Below are positions 33,385 to 40,095 of a stretch of DNA of 40,095 nucleotides, piece after piece (position 1 is the first letter of the stretch; each line of letters opens with the position of its first letter). The stretch lies in assembly GCA_017428085.1 (NCBI GenBank), contig JAFRRP010000045.1:1-40095 (forward strand), given 5' to 3'. A model generated the notes under the pieces. That model had not been told where the DNA came from. It did no database searches and saw only the letters and a list, made by a program, of their open reading frames with translations. The stretch is from Clostridia bacterium (lineage in GTDB: Bacteria > Bacillota > Clostridia > Oscillospirales > Acutalibacteraceae). The translations under genes were made by a program, and so were the position numbers.

Positions 33385-35173
33385 CCGGCTCCGCGGAGAC
33401 GGGCACCTCGCTGACGTCGTCCAGCGTAACGGCGTAGATCTGCTCCTGCGAGGCGCCGGACAGGGCCAGCTGCTCCCGGCGCTCCAGCACCCGAATGACC
33501 TTTTCGTGCTTTTCATCCGTATAGTCCCAGAACAGCAGGTACGGCAGCGCGCAGAGGATGTGGCCCACCAGGTCGAAGGATACGCCGATGACGATGCACA
33601 AATTCCGGATGTCGTCGGAGAACAGGATATCGTAGTCGTAGCTGTAGCCGACTTTGTAATACAGGATCGGGATGATCAAACTGATCAGGGCGGAGATGGG
33701 GTTCATGAACCAGTTGACCACGCCGCCGTAGCCCTCCAGCCGCTCGCCGGAAAGGTACATCTGATAGTCGTTGATGCGCACGTCCATATCGCTTTGGGCC
33801 AGCTTTATTGCGCTGTTCAGCGCGTCGCACACCAAAATGCTGATGAGCATGATCAGGCCGCTTATGAAGTAGTCCCTCTTGAATACCGTGCAGGCAACGA
33901 TGAAGCCCACGCTCTGGGCTGCCATGACCATACGGCGGAACACCACCAGCGTCTTGAAGCTGAAGCGCTTGCGGATCCACGGAGCCAGGAACGCGCCGGG
34001 GTTCCCCACGAATTTGATCAGGTTTTTGACCAGCACCATCACCAGGCCCTGCTCCCGCCAGGAGAAGATCAGGATCATATCCTGAATGCCCACGGTGCCG
34101 TTGCCCAGCGCGTCGATCATGCCGGAGATGGCGCCGATCCAGCGGTATTTGTTTTTCATGACGCCGTCGATGCCGTCCCAGAAGGGGATGTATTTTTTCT
34201 TTTCCACCGGCGGCTGGGGGATGCGCTCCTGAATAGAGCCGAGGCCCTTGAACATGATAACCGTGCAAAACATGATCATCACGGGGATGATGTAACGGAA
34301 GGTGTTGATGTTGGTCAGCCCCCCGGTGTAGGCCGCCACGATGGGGAAGGCCGTATCCACCAGCAGGGAGTTGAGCAGATGGCTCAGCTTTTCCGGGTAG
34401 CAGCGCACCAGCATACGCTCGTGGGCGTTGGGGGAGATCGTACTGGAGATACAGAGCGCGGAATTAGTGTAGCCGAACTGATCCTTTAAGCTGAACAGCA
34501 GGTAGAGCTGCCATACGCGCTCCGTCAGCGGATTTTGGTACAGCGGCAGCCAGCAGATGAGGATATACAGCAGCATACAGGGCAGCACGTTCGTATAGGC
34601 GAACAGCTTGTACCGGCCCAGCTTTTTCAGCCAGCGCTTGCGGATAAAGATGTTGCGCAGCCCCCCGTAGCCGGTACACAGCCAGTGAGCGGCAAAGATT
34701 TTGAGGGAAGCCCGCAGGTTGAGGCCGGGCAGCCCGTCAAAGTAATCCACCACGGCGCGGGGGAACGGAATGATTTTGGAGAAATCGAAAATCAGAAAGA
34801 CGATCCCCAGCGCCACGAAGAAGGCGTAGATGATATTGAACGTCCGCTCCGTTTTTTTCGGCAGGAAGCCCAGGTTGTCGTTGATGATCATGCCGATGAT
34901 GGACCAAAAATATCCCTGCACCATAAAGAAGGTGCCGATGATGGAAAAGGTCAGGACCGGGATCTGATAGTAGAACACCACCAGCCAGCAGCCGGTGCCG
35001 AAGGACAGGTAGCCGAGGGTCCGCTGCAGCGCGTAGTCGCCGCCGCCCCCGATGAACACGGAAAGATATTCTTTATAGGGAACGTATTTTCCCGGCGCGG
35101 GCTTGGACCAGTGTGTGGTAAACTCGCTGAAGAAGTTTTTGATCTTATTGCCGGCGGATTTCTTTTCAGCCAT
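33380..35173 (-). CDS. MFS-like multi-pass membrane transporter
   Basis: The 597-aa protein has roughly 12 hydrophobic segments, such as GCWLVVFYYQIPVLTFSIIG, IIYAFFVALGIVFLIFDF and LFAYTNVLPCMLLYILICWL. The layout resembles MFS/GPH-type sugar cation symporters of Clostridia, but no diagnostic signature was recognised. A loop near 320-340 contains PQPPVEKKKYIPFWDG. The C-terminal about 45 residues are cytoplasmic and acidic. The ATG at 35173 is chosen because AGGAGGAAGAGAAAG lies upstream, and it overlaps the LRR gene by 8 bp. The substrate is unknown; its partner gene suggests a sensed or surface-coupled transporter. Confidence 0.65.
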   Translation of the reverse strand: MAEKKSAGNKIKNFFSEFTTHWSKPAPGKYVPYKEYLSVFIGGGGDYALQRTLGYLSFGTGCWLVVFYYQIPVLTFSIIGTFFMVQGYFWSIIGMIINDNLGFLPKKTERTFNIIYAFFVALGIVFLIFDFSKIIPFPRAVVDYFDGLPGLNLRASLKIFAAHWLCTGYGGLRNIFIRKRWLKKLGRYKLFAYTNVLPCMLLYILICWLPLYQNPLTERVWQLYLLFSLKDQFGYTNSALCISSTISPNAHERMLVRCYPEKLSHLLNSLLVDTAFPIVAAYTGGLTNINTFRYIIPVMIMFCTVIMFKGLGSIQERIPQPPVEKKKYIPFWDGIDGVMKNKYRWIGAISGMIDALGNGTVGIQDMILIFSWREQGLVMVLVKNLIKFVGNPGAFLAPWIRKRFSFKTLVVFRRMVMAAQSVGFIVACTVFKRDYFISGLIMLISILVCDALNSAIKLAQSDMDVRINDYQMYLSGERLEGYGGVVNWFMNPISALISLIIPILYYKVGYSYDYDILFSDDIRNLCIVIGVSFDLVGHILCALPYLLFWDYTDEKHEKVIRVLERREQLALSGASQEQIYAVTLDDVSEVPVSAEPD

Positions 35174-36380
35174 CTTTCTCTTCCTCCTTTTCTTCGGGTT
35201 TTTCTTCGTCATACTCGCCGTTGACGTAGGCCTGATGGATGGCCTCTTTTTCCGCCTTCTGCTTCGCCAGGTTTTCCCTGCCGCGTTTTGTCATCATAAA
35301 GTCGTCCTTGAACAGGTTGCGGATCACTTCCAGCCCCACGATCACGATGCTGGGGATGAAGATGCCAACCACGAGGATGATGACGGCGGTTTTGTTCATA
35401 CCAAGCGCGGTCTCTTCTTCCTGTTGGGGAGACGCCTCCTCACCCTCCTGAACGGGGGGCGGCGCTTCCTCCGCAAGCCGGCGGGCGTTATAGGCGTCAC
35501 GGTCGGCTACGGCTGCGTTGAATTCCGCTGCCTTGGCGGTGAAGCTGTTTTCCGATTTCGGCATCCACTGGCCGCCGAGGGAGATCTCATCCTCGCCGCA
35601 GCCCACATAGAACTGCTCCAGACGGTCGCACTTATAGAAGCAGTGGTGATCGATCGACTCCACCCCCGCCGGGATATAGAAAGCGTATTTCATGTTTGTG
35701 CAATAGCTGAACGCGTCGCTGCCCAGCGTCTTTACGCTTTCCGGAAGGTCCACCAGCTTCAGCGCGCCGCATTTGAAGAAGGACATGTTGCCGATCTCCT
35801 TCAGCGTATCGGGCAGCGTGACTTCCTCTAACGCGTCGCATTTATAAAAGCTGTTGCGCGCCAGCCGTTCCACGCCCTCCGGCACCGCGTAGGACTTCGT
35901 CCGTTCGCCGTTCGTTTCATGGGCCACGGGGAACAGGACCAGCAGCTTCATATCCTTGGTGTACAGCACGCCGTCCACGTCGGTGTAATACTCGTTGGCC
36001 TCGTCCACATAGATGCCCTTCAGGTTTTTGCAGTACACGAAGGCGCATTCGTCGATGTTGGTCACGTGGGGGCCGATATGGATCTCCTCCAGATATTCGT
36101 CGTTCTGCACCGTATAGCGTTCCACAGAGGTCACGTAGGCGGTGTCGTCCGGCTGCCAGACCTTGCCTTCCGCGGTCTTCACCTTTACCATGGGGTGTTC
36201 CACCGTCAGTTTCGTGATGTTGGCGTTGCCGTTGTAGCCGCTGAAGGTGACAGTGCCGGTTCCCTTATCCGTATCGTATTCGTAGGTGGGACGCACCAGC
36301 ACGCCCAGGGAGATCACCATCGAGGTGACGATGGCGGCGATCAGCAGCGTGGAGAATAGGACTTTTCGTTTGGTACTCAT
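35166..36380 (-). CDS. membrane-anchored BspA-type LRR protein
   Basis: The 404-aa protein begins with a short basic N-terminus and a transmembrane segment (VLFSTLLIAAIVTSMVISLG). Then comes an extracellular region with about six BspA-type LRRs. Repeat cores include IHIGPHVTNIDECAFVYCKN, SFYKCDALEEVTLPDTLKEI and SDAFSYCTNMKYAFYIPAGV. A second span (TAVIILVVGIFIPSIVIVGL) is followed by a Lys/Glu-rich cytoplasmic tail ending in PEEKEEEKDG. The start at 36380 follows GGAGGG by 6 bp; an upstream ATG at 36443 lies within the promoter. The gene is first in the leftward cluster and overlaps the transporter gene by 8 bp, implying a joint function. Confidence 0.8.
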   Translation of the reverse strand: MSTKRKVLFSTLLIAAIVTSMVISLGVLVRPTYEYDTDKGTGTVTFSGYNGNANITKLTVEHPMVKVKTAEGKVWQPDDTAYVTSVERYTVQNDEYLEEIHIGPHVTNIDECAFVYCKNLKGIYVDEANEYYTDVDGVLYTKDMKLLVLFPVAHETNGERTKSYAVPEGVERLARNSFYKCDALEEVTLPDTLKEIGNMSFFKCGALKLVDLPESVKTLGSDAFSYCTNMKYAFYIPAGVESIDHHCFYKCDRLEQFYVGCGEDEISLGGQWMPKSENSFTAKAAEFNAAVADRDAYNARRLAEEAPPPVQEGEEASPQQEEETALGMNKTAVIILVVGIFIPSIVIVGLEVIRNLFKDDFMMTKRGRENLAKQKAEKEAIHQAYVNGEYDEEKPEEKEEEKDG

Positions 36381-36414
36381 GGCAGCCCTCCGAAATAATC
36401 TGTATATTAAATAT

Positions 36415-36443
36415 ATTATATTAAATACCGACAAAAAAAGCAA
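36415..36443 (-). promoter_or_regulatory. promoter of the LRR-transporter cluster
   Basis: Leftward TTGCTT (36443-36438), 17-bp spacer, perfect TATAAT (36420-36415). Confidence 0.7.
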
Positions 36444-36465
36444 CCTTATTTCGCCCGATTATATA

Positions 36466-36494
36466 TTGCTTTTAATGGAATAATCATGTAAAAT
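36466..36494 (+). promoter_or_regulatory. promoter of the secreted PHP gene
   Basis: TTGCTT (36466-36471), 17-bp spacer, TAAAAT (36489-36494). It is back to back with the leftward promoter and shares its -35 sequence. Confidence 0.6.
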
Positions 36495-36544
36495 TGAAAC
36501 ATCGGCAATTCATTTCATCGATCGTAAAGAACGGGGGTATACTG

Positions 36545-38104
36545 ATGAAAAAGACGGTTGCGGTCATCCTGGCTTGCGTGATGCTGTTTACCACGTTAGG
36601 CGTGTGCGGCGCTGCGGAAAAACAGCGCGTGAACTACGAAATAGAGAATCCCTACGCGGACGTGGACTGGGACGCGTGGCAGGGCTACAAGACGCAGCTC
36701 CACTGCCACACCACCGCCAGCGACGGCTACCAGACCATCCGGGATGCCATCGCGGATTACTACGCGCTGGATTACGACATCGTGGCCATCACCGACCACG
36801 GCACCACCAACCGGGGCTGGGACAAGGAACCGCAGCTGATCCCGATCGTGCGCGAGGTCAAAAAGGAGCGCACCGGCGGCGCGAACAACCCGGTGATCCC
36901 GCTTTCCGCGGAGGAATACGCGGGTTATACCGGCGGTACGGCGCAGAGCGTCACGTTTTCCTATACCGAAAACTCCGACGGCAGCGGTGAGAGATACTAC
37001 ACCGACCGGACCCGCACCCACGAAAACGGTCTGCTGGACGTGGAAAAGGGCAACGAGCTGAACATGGCGACGCCCAAGTGCGACTGCCACCTGACCGGCT
37101 ACTGGAGCGACTACGGGCAGGGCTACGCGGGCGTGTACGGCGATTACGAGACGCCTTGCCGGGAGGTCAACAAGGACGGCGGCGTGACCATGCTGGCCCA
37201 CGTGGGCGAGTACGTCTACCCGGACAAGGACAGCGAAAAATACGTCGGACAGAAGGTCGATGAATATTTTGTCAACAAATTTGCCAGAATCTTTCTGGAT
37301 AACCCCGGCTCCGCCGTGGGCATGGGGATCAACAGCGCCACGGACGCGCACACCCGCTGCGACCGCATCCTGTACGATCAGATTCTGCAAAAGACCATTC
37401 CCAACGGCGTGACGCCCTGGGGCTTCACCTTCAGCGATTCCCACAGCGAAAGCTCCCTGAACGACGCCTACTGCTACATGTATATGCCGGAACTGACCCA
37501 ATCCGCCCTGCGGGAGTGTATGGTAAACGGGCAGTTCTTCGCCGTCTCCCACTACTCCAACGGATACGAGCTGAACGGCATGCAGGAGATAGAGGGCTAC
37601 CGGGACGAGGATTATAAAAACGTGGTGTGGTGGGAGGACAACACCCCCCGTGTGACCAAGGTGGAAGTGGACGACGAAAACGACGTGATCAAAGTGTGGG
37701 GCGAGAATTTCAACTACATCACGTGGGTCTCCGACGGCAACGTGGTGCTGCGGGACTACGACTGCGCGGACGGCTACGCCGAGCTGGACCTGAACCGGGA
37801 CGACCTGCTGGATAATATCCATATGTTTGTCCGGTTCTACCTCTCCGGCGACAACGGCGTCTGCTACGCCCAGCCCATGACCGTGCGCGCCGAGGGCGAG
37901 ACCTTCGCCCCGGTGGAGGTGCCGAAGACCCGCGATCTGCCGTTTTTCCTGCGCAAGCTGGTCACGATCCTCGACTGGATGATCTTCAAATTCAGCCCCG
38001 TGGTGTGGGCGTTCAAATATTTCGCGCTGGGCTACAACCCCGTGCAGCAGACCGTGGATTCGGTCAAGGACGCCGCGGCGACCGTCGCGGCGGCGGTCCG
38101 CTGA
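36545..38104 (+). CDS. secreted PHP-domain phosphoesterase
   Basis: The 519-aa protein has a signal peptide (MKKTVAVILACVMLFTTLG, cut near GAA). PHP metal motifs: TQLHCHTTASDGYQ (near 49), VAITDHGTT (near 84), LSAEEYAG (near 118), VTMLAHVGEYVYP (near 216), SATDAHTRCDR (near 262) and TFSDSHSESS (near 296). After the catalytic domain an Ig-like segment (near 360-455) is followed by a hydrophobic stretch (RKLVTILDWMIFKFSPVVWA) that may attach it to the membrane. The start at 36545 follows GGGGGT; the in-frame ATG at 36494 lies in the promoter. An exported PHP enzyme probably acts on phosphoesters in the medium or on envelope polymers; this is inference. Confidence 0.82.
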   Translation: MKKTVAVILACVMLFTTLGVCGAAEKQRVNYEIENPYADVDWDAWQGYKTQLHCHTTASDGYQTIRDAIADYYALDYDIVAITDHGTTNRGWDKEPQLIPIVREVKKERTGGANNPVIPLSAEEYAGYTGGTAQSVTFSYTENSDGSGERYYTDRTRTHENGLLDVEKGNELNMATPKCDCHLTGYWSDYGQGYAGVYGDYETPCREVNKDGGVTMLAHVGEYVYPDKDSEKYVGQKVDEYFVNKFARIFLDNPGSAVGMGINSATDAHTRCDRILYDQILQKTIPNGVTPWGFTFSDSHSESSLNDAYCYMYMPELTQSALRECMVNGQFFAVSHYSNGYELNGMQEIEGYRDEDYKNVVWWEDNTPRVTKVEVDDENDVIKVWGENFNYITWVSDGNVVLRDYDCADGYAELDLNRDDLLDNIHMFVRFYLSGDNGVCYAQPMTVRAEGETFAPVEVPKTRDLPFFLRKLVTILDWMIFKFSPVVWAFKYFALGYNPVQQTVDSVKDAAATVAAAVR

Positions 38105-38111
38105 TGCTCCG

Positions 38112-38255
38112 GCAGCGCGGCACCGCAGTGCCGCTTCCGGCGCAAACAACACATCAGACGGATTTTCGCTCATTTTATCAGACGGAAAATCAGTAATTGC
38201 AAAATCCGTTTTCATCATAACATTGGCTGATAGCGGCGCTGAGGTGTCGCGCTAC
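38112..38255. repeat. REPIN-like inverted pair (144 bp)
   Basis: The left REP is 38112-38135 (foot GCAGC, stem GGCAC/GTGCC, loop CGCA). The right REP is 38232-38255, decayed, with two A-C mismatches in the stem. The interior CCGGCGCAAACAACA resembles the pair at 18854. It lies between the secreted PHP gene and the redox operon. Confidence 0.75.
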
Positions 38256-38286
38256 CTAACACTTTATACCGGAAAGGATCCCCATC

Positions 38287-38844
38287 ATGAAAAAAATCAT
38301 TCTTCCCATTCTCCTTCTCGCCGTCGTGCTGCTGTTCGGCTGCGGGAAAACGAACGACGCCGACACCGACAACAACGCCGCGCCGGATGTTTCCATGAAC
38401 GACGCGGACGACTCCGCAGCGGCCGCGGGGCAACTGGATTTCACCACCGTGGATATCAACGGCGACGCATTCACCGTGGACGATCTCAAGGACGCCAGGG
38501 TGGTCATGGTCAATTTCTGGGAGCCCTGGTGCGGGCCCTGCGTGGGTGAGATCGGCGATCTGGCGAAGCTCTATGAGGAATACAAGGATCAGGGCTTTTT
38601 GATCGTCGGCGCGTATTCCACCGAGGGACAGGACGAGGACGTGAAGTCGATCATCGCGGAGAACGGCGTCACTTATCCCATCGTCAAAGCGGGCGGCAAT
38701 ATGGACGAATTCATGACGATGTACGTGCCCACCACCGTGTTCGCGGACGGGACCGGTAAGATCATCTCCGCGGAGCCGGTCGTGGGCGCCAACAGCTACG
38801 ACGATTGGAAAACCATGATCGAGGGCTATCTGGCGAAGTCATGA
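38287..38844 (+). CDS. TlpA-like thioredoxin-fold lipoprotein
   Basis: The 185-aa envelope protein has a lipoprotein signal with lipobox LFGC (Cys19). A low-complexity Asp/Ala linker (20-48) is followed by a TlpA/ResA-type thioredoxin domain. The redox site is WCGPC (Cys82, Cys85) in NFWEPWCGPCVGEIGDL. The cis-Pro is probably in MYVPTTVF (near 143). Such proteins reduce or exchange disulfides outside the membrane. GGAAAGGAT precedes the ATG. The stop overlaps the next gene (ATGA), so it leads a coupled three-gene operon with an electron-transfer membrane protein. Confidence 0.9.
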   Translation: MKKIILPILLLAVVLLFGCGKTNDADTDNNAAPDVSMNDADDSAAAAGQLDFTTVDINGDAFTVDDLKDARVVMVNFWEPWCGPCVGEIGDLAKLYEEYKDQGFLIVGAYSTEGQDEDVKSIIAENGVTYPIVKAGGNMDEFMTMYVPTTVFADGTGKIISAEPVVGANSYDDWKTMIEGYLAKS

Positions 38845-38990
38845 AAAAACGGTTCAAAAACGTGATCCCGACGGCGCTGCTGCTGATCGTCTCCGCCGCG
38901 CTGGTCGTGATCGGCGCCACGCAGGGACAGGCGGCGCAGGTGCTGGCAAAGGCGGTAAAGATCTGCTTGGAGTGTGTGGGCATTGGATAA
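38841..38990 (+). CDS. CD1871A-family CXXC membrane mini-protein
   Basis: The 49-aa protein has a basic N-terminus, one membrane span (VIPTALLLIVSAALVVIGAT) and a C-terminal KICLECVGIG. The two cysteines of CLEC should face outside by the positive-inside rule. This matches the small clostridial family named after C. difficile CD1871A. The family's function is unknown to me. It lies between, and overlaps, a TlpA-like lipoprotein and an iron-sulfur membrane protein. A role as a thiol relay between them is a reasonable inference. Gene finders often miss it because of size. Confidence 0.8.
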   Translation: MKKRFKNVIPTALLLIVSAALVVIGATQGQAAQVLAKAVKICLECVGIG

Positions 38991-39840
38991 GAAATACAGC
39001 CGTTTGCGGCTGGCCGTACAGGGCGCGGCGGCGCTGCTGCAAAACGCCAACTTCAAAGGTTTTTTCACCGGAAAGATCTATGAGGGCGATCTCAAAAGCG
39101 TCTGCGTGCCGGGCTTAAACTGCTATTCCTGCCCCGGCGCGGTGGGGGCATGCCCCATCGGCTCGCTGCAGAACGCCCTGTCCGCCAACAAGTTCAGATT
39201 TCCCTACTACGTGCTGGGGCTGCTGATCTTCTTCGGCGCGGTGCTCGGAAGGCTGGTGTGCGGCTTTTTGTGCCCCTTCGGGCTGCTGCAGGACCTGCTG
39301 CACAAGATCCCCTTCCCGAAAAAGATCAAAACCTTCAAGGGAGACAAGCTGCTGCGCAAGCTGAAATACGCGGTGCTGATCGTTCTGGTGATTGTGCTGC
39401 CGCTGTGCGTGAAGCTGACGCCGTTTTTCTGCAAGTACCTGTGCCCCTCCGGCACGGTTTCCGGCGTGCTGCTGGCGCTGTCCGACACGTCGCTTTTCAG
39501 GCTGTTCGGCAGCCGATTCATGTGGAAAGCGTGCGTGCTGGGGATCGTCGTTCTCGCAAGCGTCGTCATCTACCGGCCCTTCTGCAAGTATCTGTGCCCG
39601 CTGGGGGCGTTCTACGCGCCGTTCAACAAGGTCTCGGCGGTGAAGCTCGCGGTGGACGCGGACAAATGCGTGGGCTGCGGCAAATGCGAAACCGTCTGTC
39701 CCATGAACGTGGACCCCAGCAAAACGCCCAACCATACGGAGTGCATCCGCTGCGGCGGCTGTATTCACGCCTGCCCCGCCCAAGCGCTGCGATACGAGGT
39801 ATTCTGCTGCGCGAAGCGATCGCGCCCTGCGGAAAAATGA
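38983..39840 (+). CDS. NapH-like membrane 4Fe-4S protein
   Basis: The 285-aa polytopic protein carries NapH/CcoG-type cysteine motifs. They are CVPGLNCYSCPGAVGACPIG (near 40-60), CGFLCPFG (near 89), FFCKYLCPSG (near 150) and FCKYLCPLG (near 204). A 2x[4Fe-4S] ferredoxin domain, CVGCGKCETVCP and CIRCGGCIHACP, lies near 228-266. About four membrane spans separate these. It should pass electrons from cytoplasmic donors through the membrane. The likely start is the TTG at 38983 (MDKKYSRLR), or the GTG at 38974. Both lie within the mini-protein gene, so it is coupled. The next 250 bp contain no gene. Confidence 0.85.
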   Translation: MDKKYSRLRLAVQGAAALLQNANFKGFFTGKIYEGDLKSVCVPGLNCYSCPGAVGACPIGSLQNALSANKFRFPYYVLGLLIFFGAVLGRLVCGFLCPFGLLQDLLHKIPFPKKIKTFKGDKLLRKLKYAVLIVLVIVLPLCVKLTPFFCKYLCPSGTVSGVLLALSDTSLFRLFGSRFMWKACVLGIVVLASVVIYRPFCKYLCPLGAFYAPFNKVSAVKLAVDADKCVGCGKCETVCPMNVDPSKTPNHTECIRCGGCIHACPAQALRYEVFCCAKRSRPAEK

Positions 39841-39850
39841 ACCGACACGC

Positions 39851-39871
39851 CGCAGGCCATTCCTGCGTTTT
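39851..39871 (+). terminator. possible terminator of the redox operon
   Basis: CGCAGG/CCTGCG stem with a 5-nt loop, then TTTT. It is short and so uncertain. The remainder up to 40034 holds no gene that I can support. Confidence 0.4.
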
Positions 39872-40034
39872 CGGTTCGAGTATGCAGCGCCGTAGAAACG
39901 CCGCCGTTTTCGGTCGGAAACACCTTATCATAAGCCTGATCGAACGGCAAACGGAGATATTTCAACTTCTGTTTTTATCAGATATCTGATCGACGATGAT
40001 GACAGGGAAATGATTTGATTTTACGATCAGTATC

Positions 40035-40063
40035 TTGATTTTCGCCCAGACATAGAGTAAAAT
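40035..40063 (+). promoter_or_regulatory. promoter reading out of the window
   Basis: TTGATT (40035-40040), 17-bp spacer, TAAAAT (40058-40063). It probably serves a gene beyond the right edge. Confidence 0.5.
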
Positions 40064-40095
40064 GATGTTAAGAAGACATCCGGAGCAAACGACAC

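Noticed and set aside
36381..36443. N-terminal extension of the membrane LRR protein from the ATG at 36443
   Set aside because: The promoter -35 and -10 (36443-36415) lie within it. The ATG at 36380 has a strong GGAGGG and directly precedes the membrane segment.
36596..38218. A 540-codon leftward frame opposite the secreted PHP gene
   Set aside because: It is rich in His, Val and Gly with no motifs. The plus strand has a signal peptide and PHP metal sites.
39765..39965. A 66-codon leftward frame near the right end
   Set aside because: It overlaps the iron-sulfur gene, has no ribosome site and shows no known motif.

Overview
The window looks like chromosomal DNA of an endospore-forming, GC-rich member of the Clostridia, most likely an Oscillospirales-type gut or rumen anaerobe. 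The evidence is a spoIIAA-spoIIAB-sigF operon, an IspH-ribosomal S1 fusion protein (a clostridial trait), a CD1871A-type CXXC mini-protein, rubrerythrin, BspA-type leucine-rich-repeat (LRR) proteins (one with a dockerin-like tail) and several carbohydrate enzymes. Placement below class level is inference. Genes are on both strands, and many have recognisable sigma-A promoters with 17-bp spacers.

Layout. 233-4565: a secreted endonuclease/phosphatase-fold protein divergent from a large GH106-like glycoside hydrolase. 4593-6539: a decayed LRR fragment, then the forespore sigma-F operon. 6686-7328: an AT-rich four-helix-bundle gene and tRNA-Val(CAC), bounded by two similar terminator hairpins. 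7426-10249: a TrkA-TrkH potassium uptake operon. 10454-17386: BaiN/HI0933-like flavoprotein, a secreted LRR-dockerin protein, cmk, the ispH-rpsA fusion and argF. 17570-18797: an orphan MazF/EndoA toxin and a PHP phosphoesterase. 19110-22845: a GH2 glycosidase followed by a CehA/McbA-type PHP protein. 23003-28899: a secreted lipase, rubrerythrin, topoisomerase III and xylose isomerase. 28993-36380: a stand-alone HxxxDG acyltransferase, then a leftward cluster of membrane LRR protein, 12-TM-type transporter, two amidohydrolase-fold proteins (one without the N-terminal metal motif) and a DegT-type PLP aminotransferase. 36545-38104: a secreted PHP protein. 38287-39840: a three-gene envelope redox operon (TlpA-like lipoprotein, CXXC mini-protein, NapH-like iron-sulfur membrane protein).

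The most unusual content is intergenic. Three kinds of small repeat recur. (i) A REP/REPIN-like family has a GTAGC foot and a short hairpin whose stem sequence changes on both sides while pairing is kept; it occurs in seven places, mostly as inverted pairs. (ii) Runs of short hairpins are separated by ATATCAT or TTTCAT. (iii) Tandem arrays have an exact 7-bp period, with a different heptamer at each locus. No RAYT transposase, CRISPR array, prophage or intact insertion sequence was found here.

How the genes may work together: the glycosidases, xylose isomerase, secreted PHP and nuclease-fold proteins, lipase and LRR/dockerin protein suggest a polymer-degrading surface lifestyle. The 38287-39840 operon probably moves electrons across the membrane to an extracytoplasmic thioredoxin-like protein. 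The 30408-36380 cluster may take up and process an unknown small molecule. The last two statements are inference from gene families and gene order.
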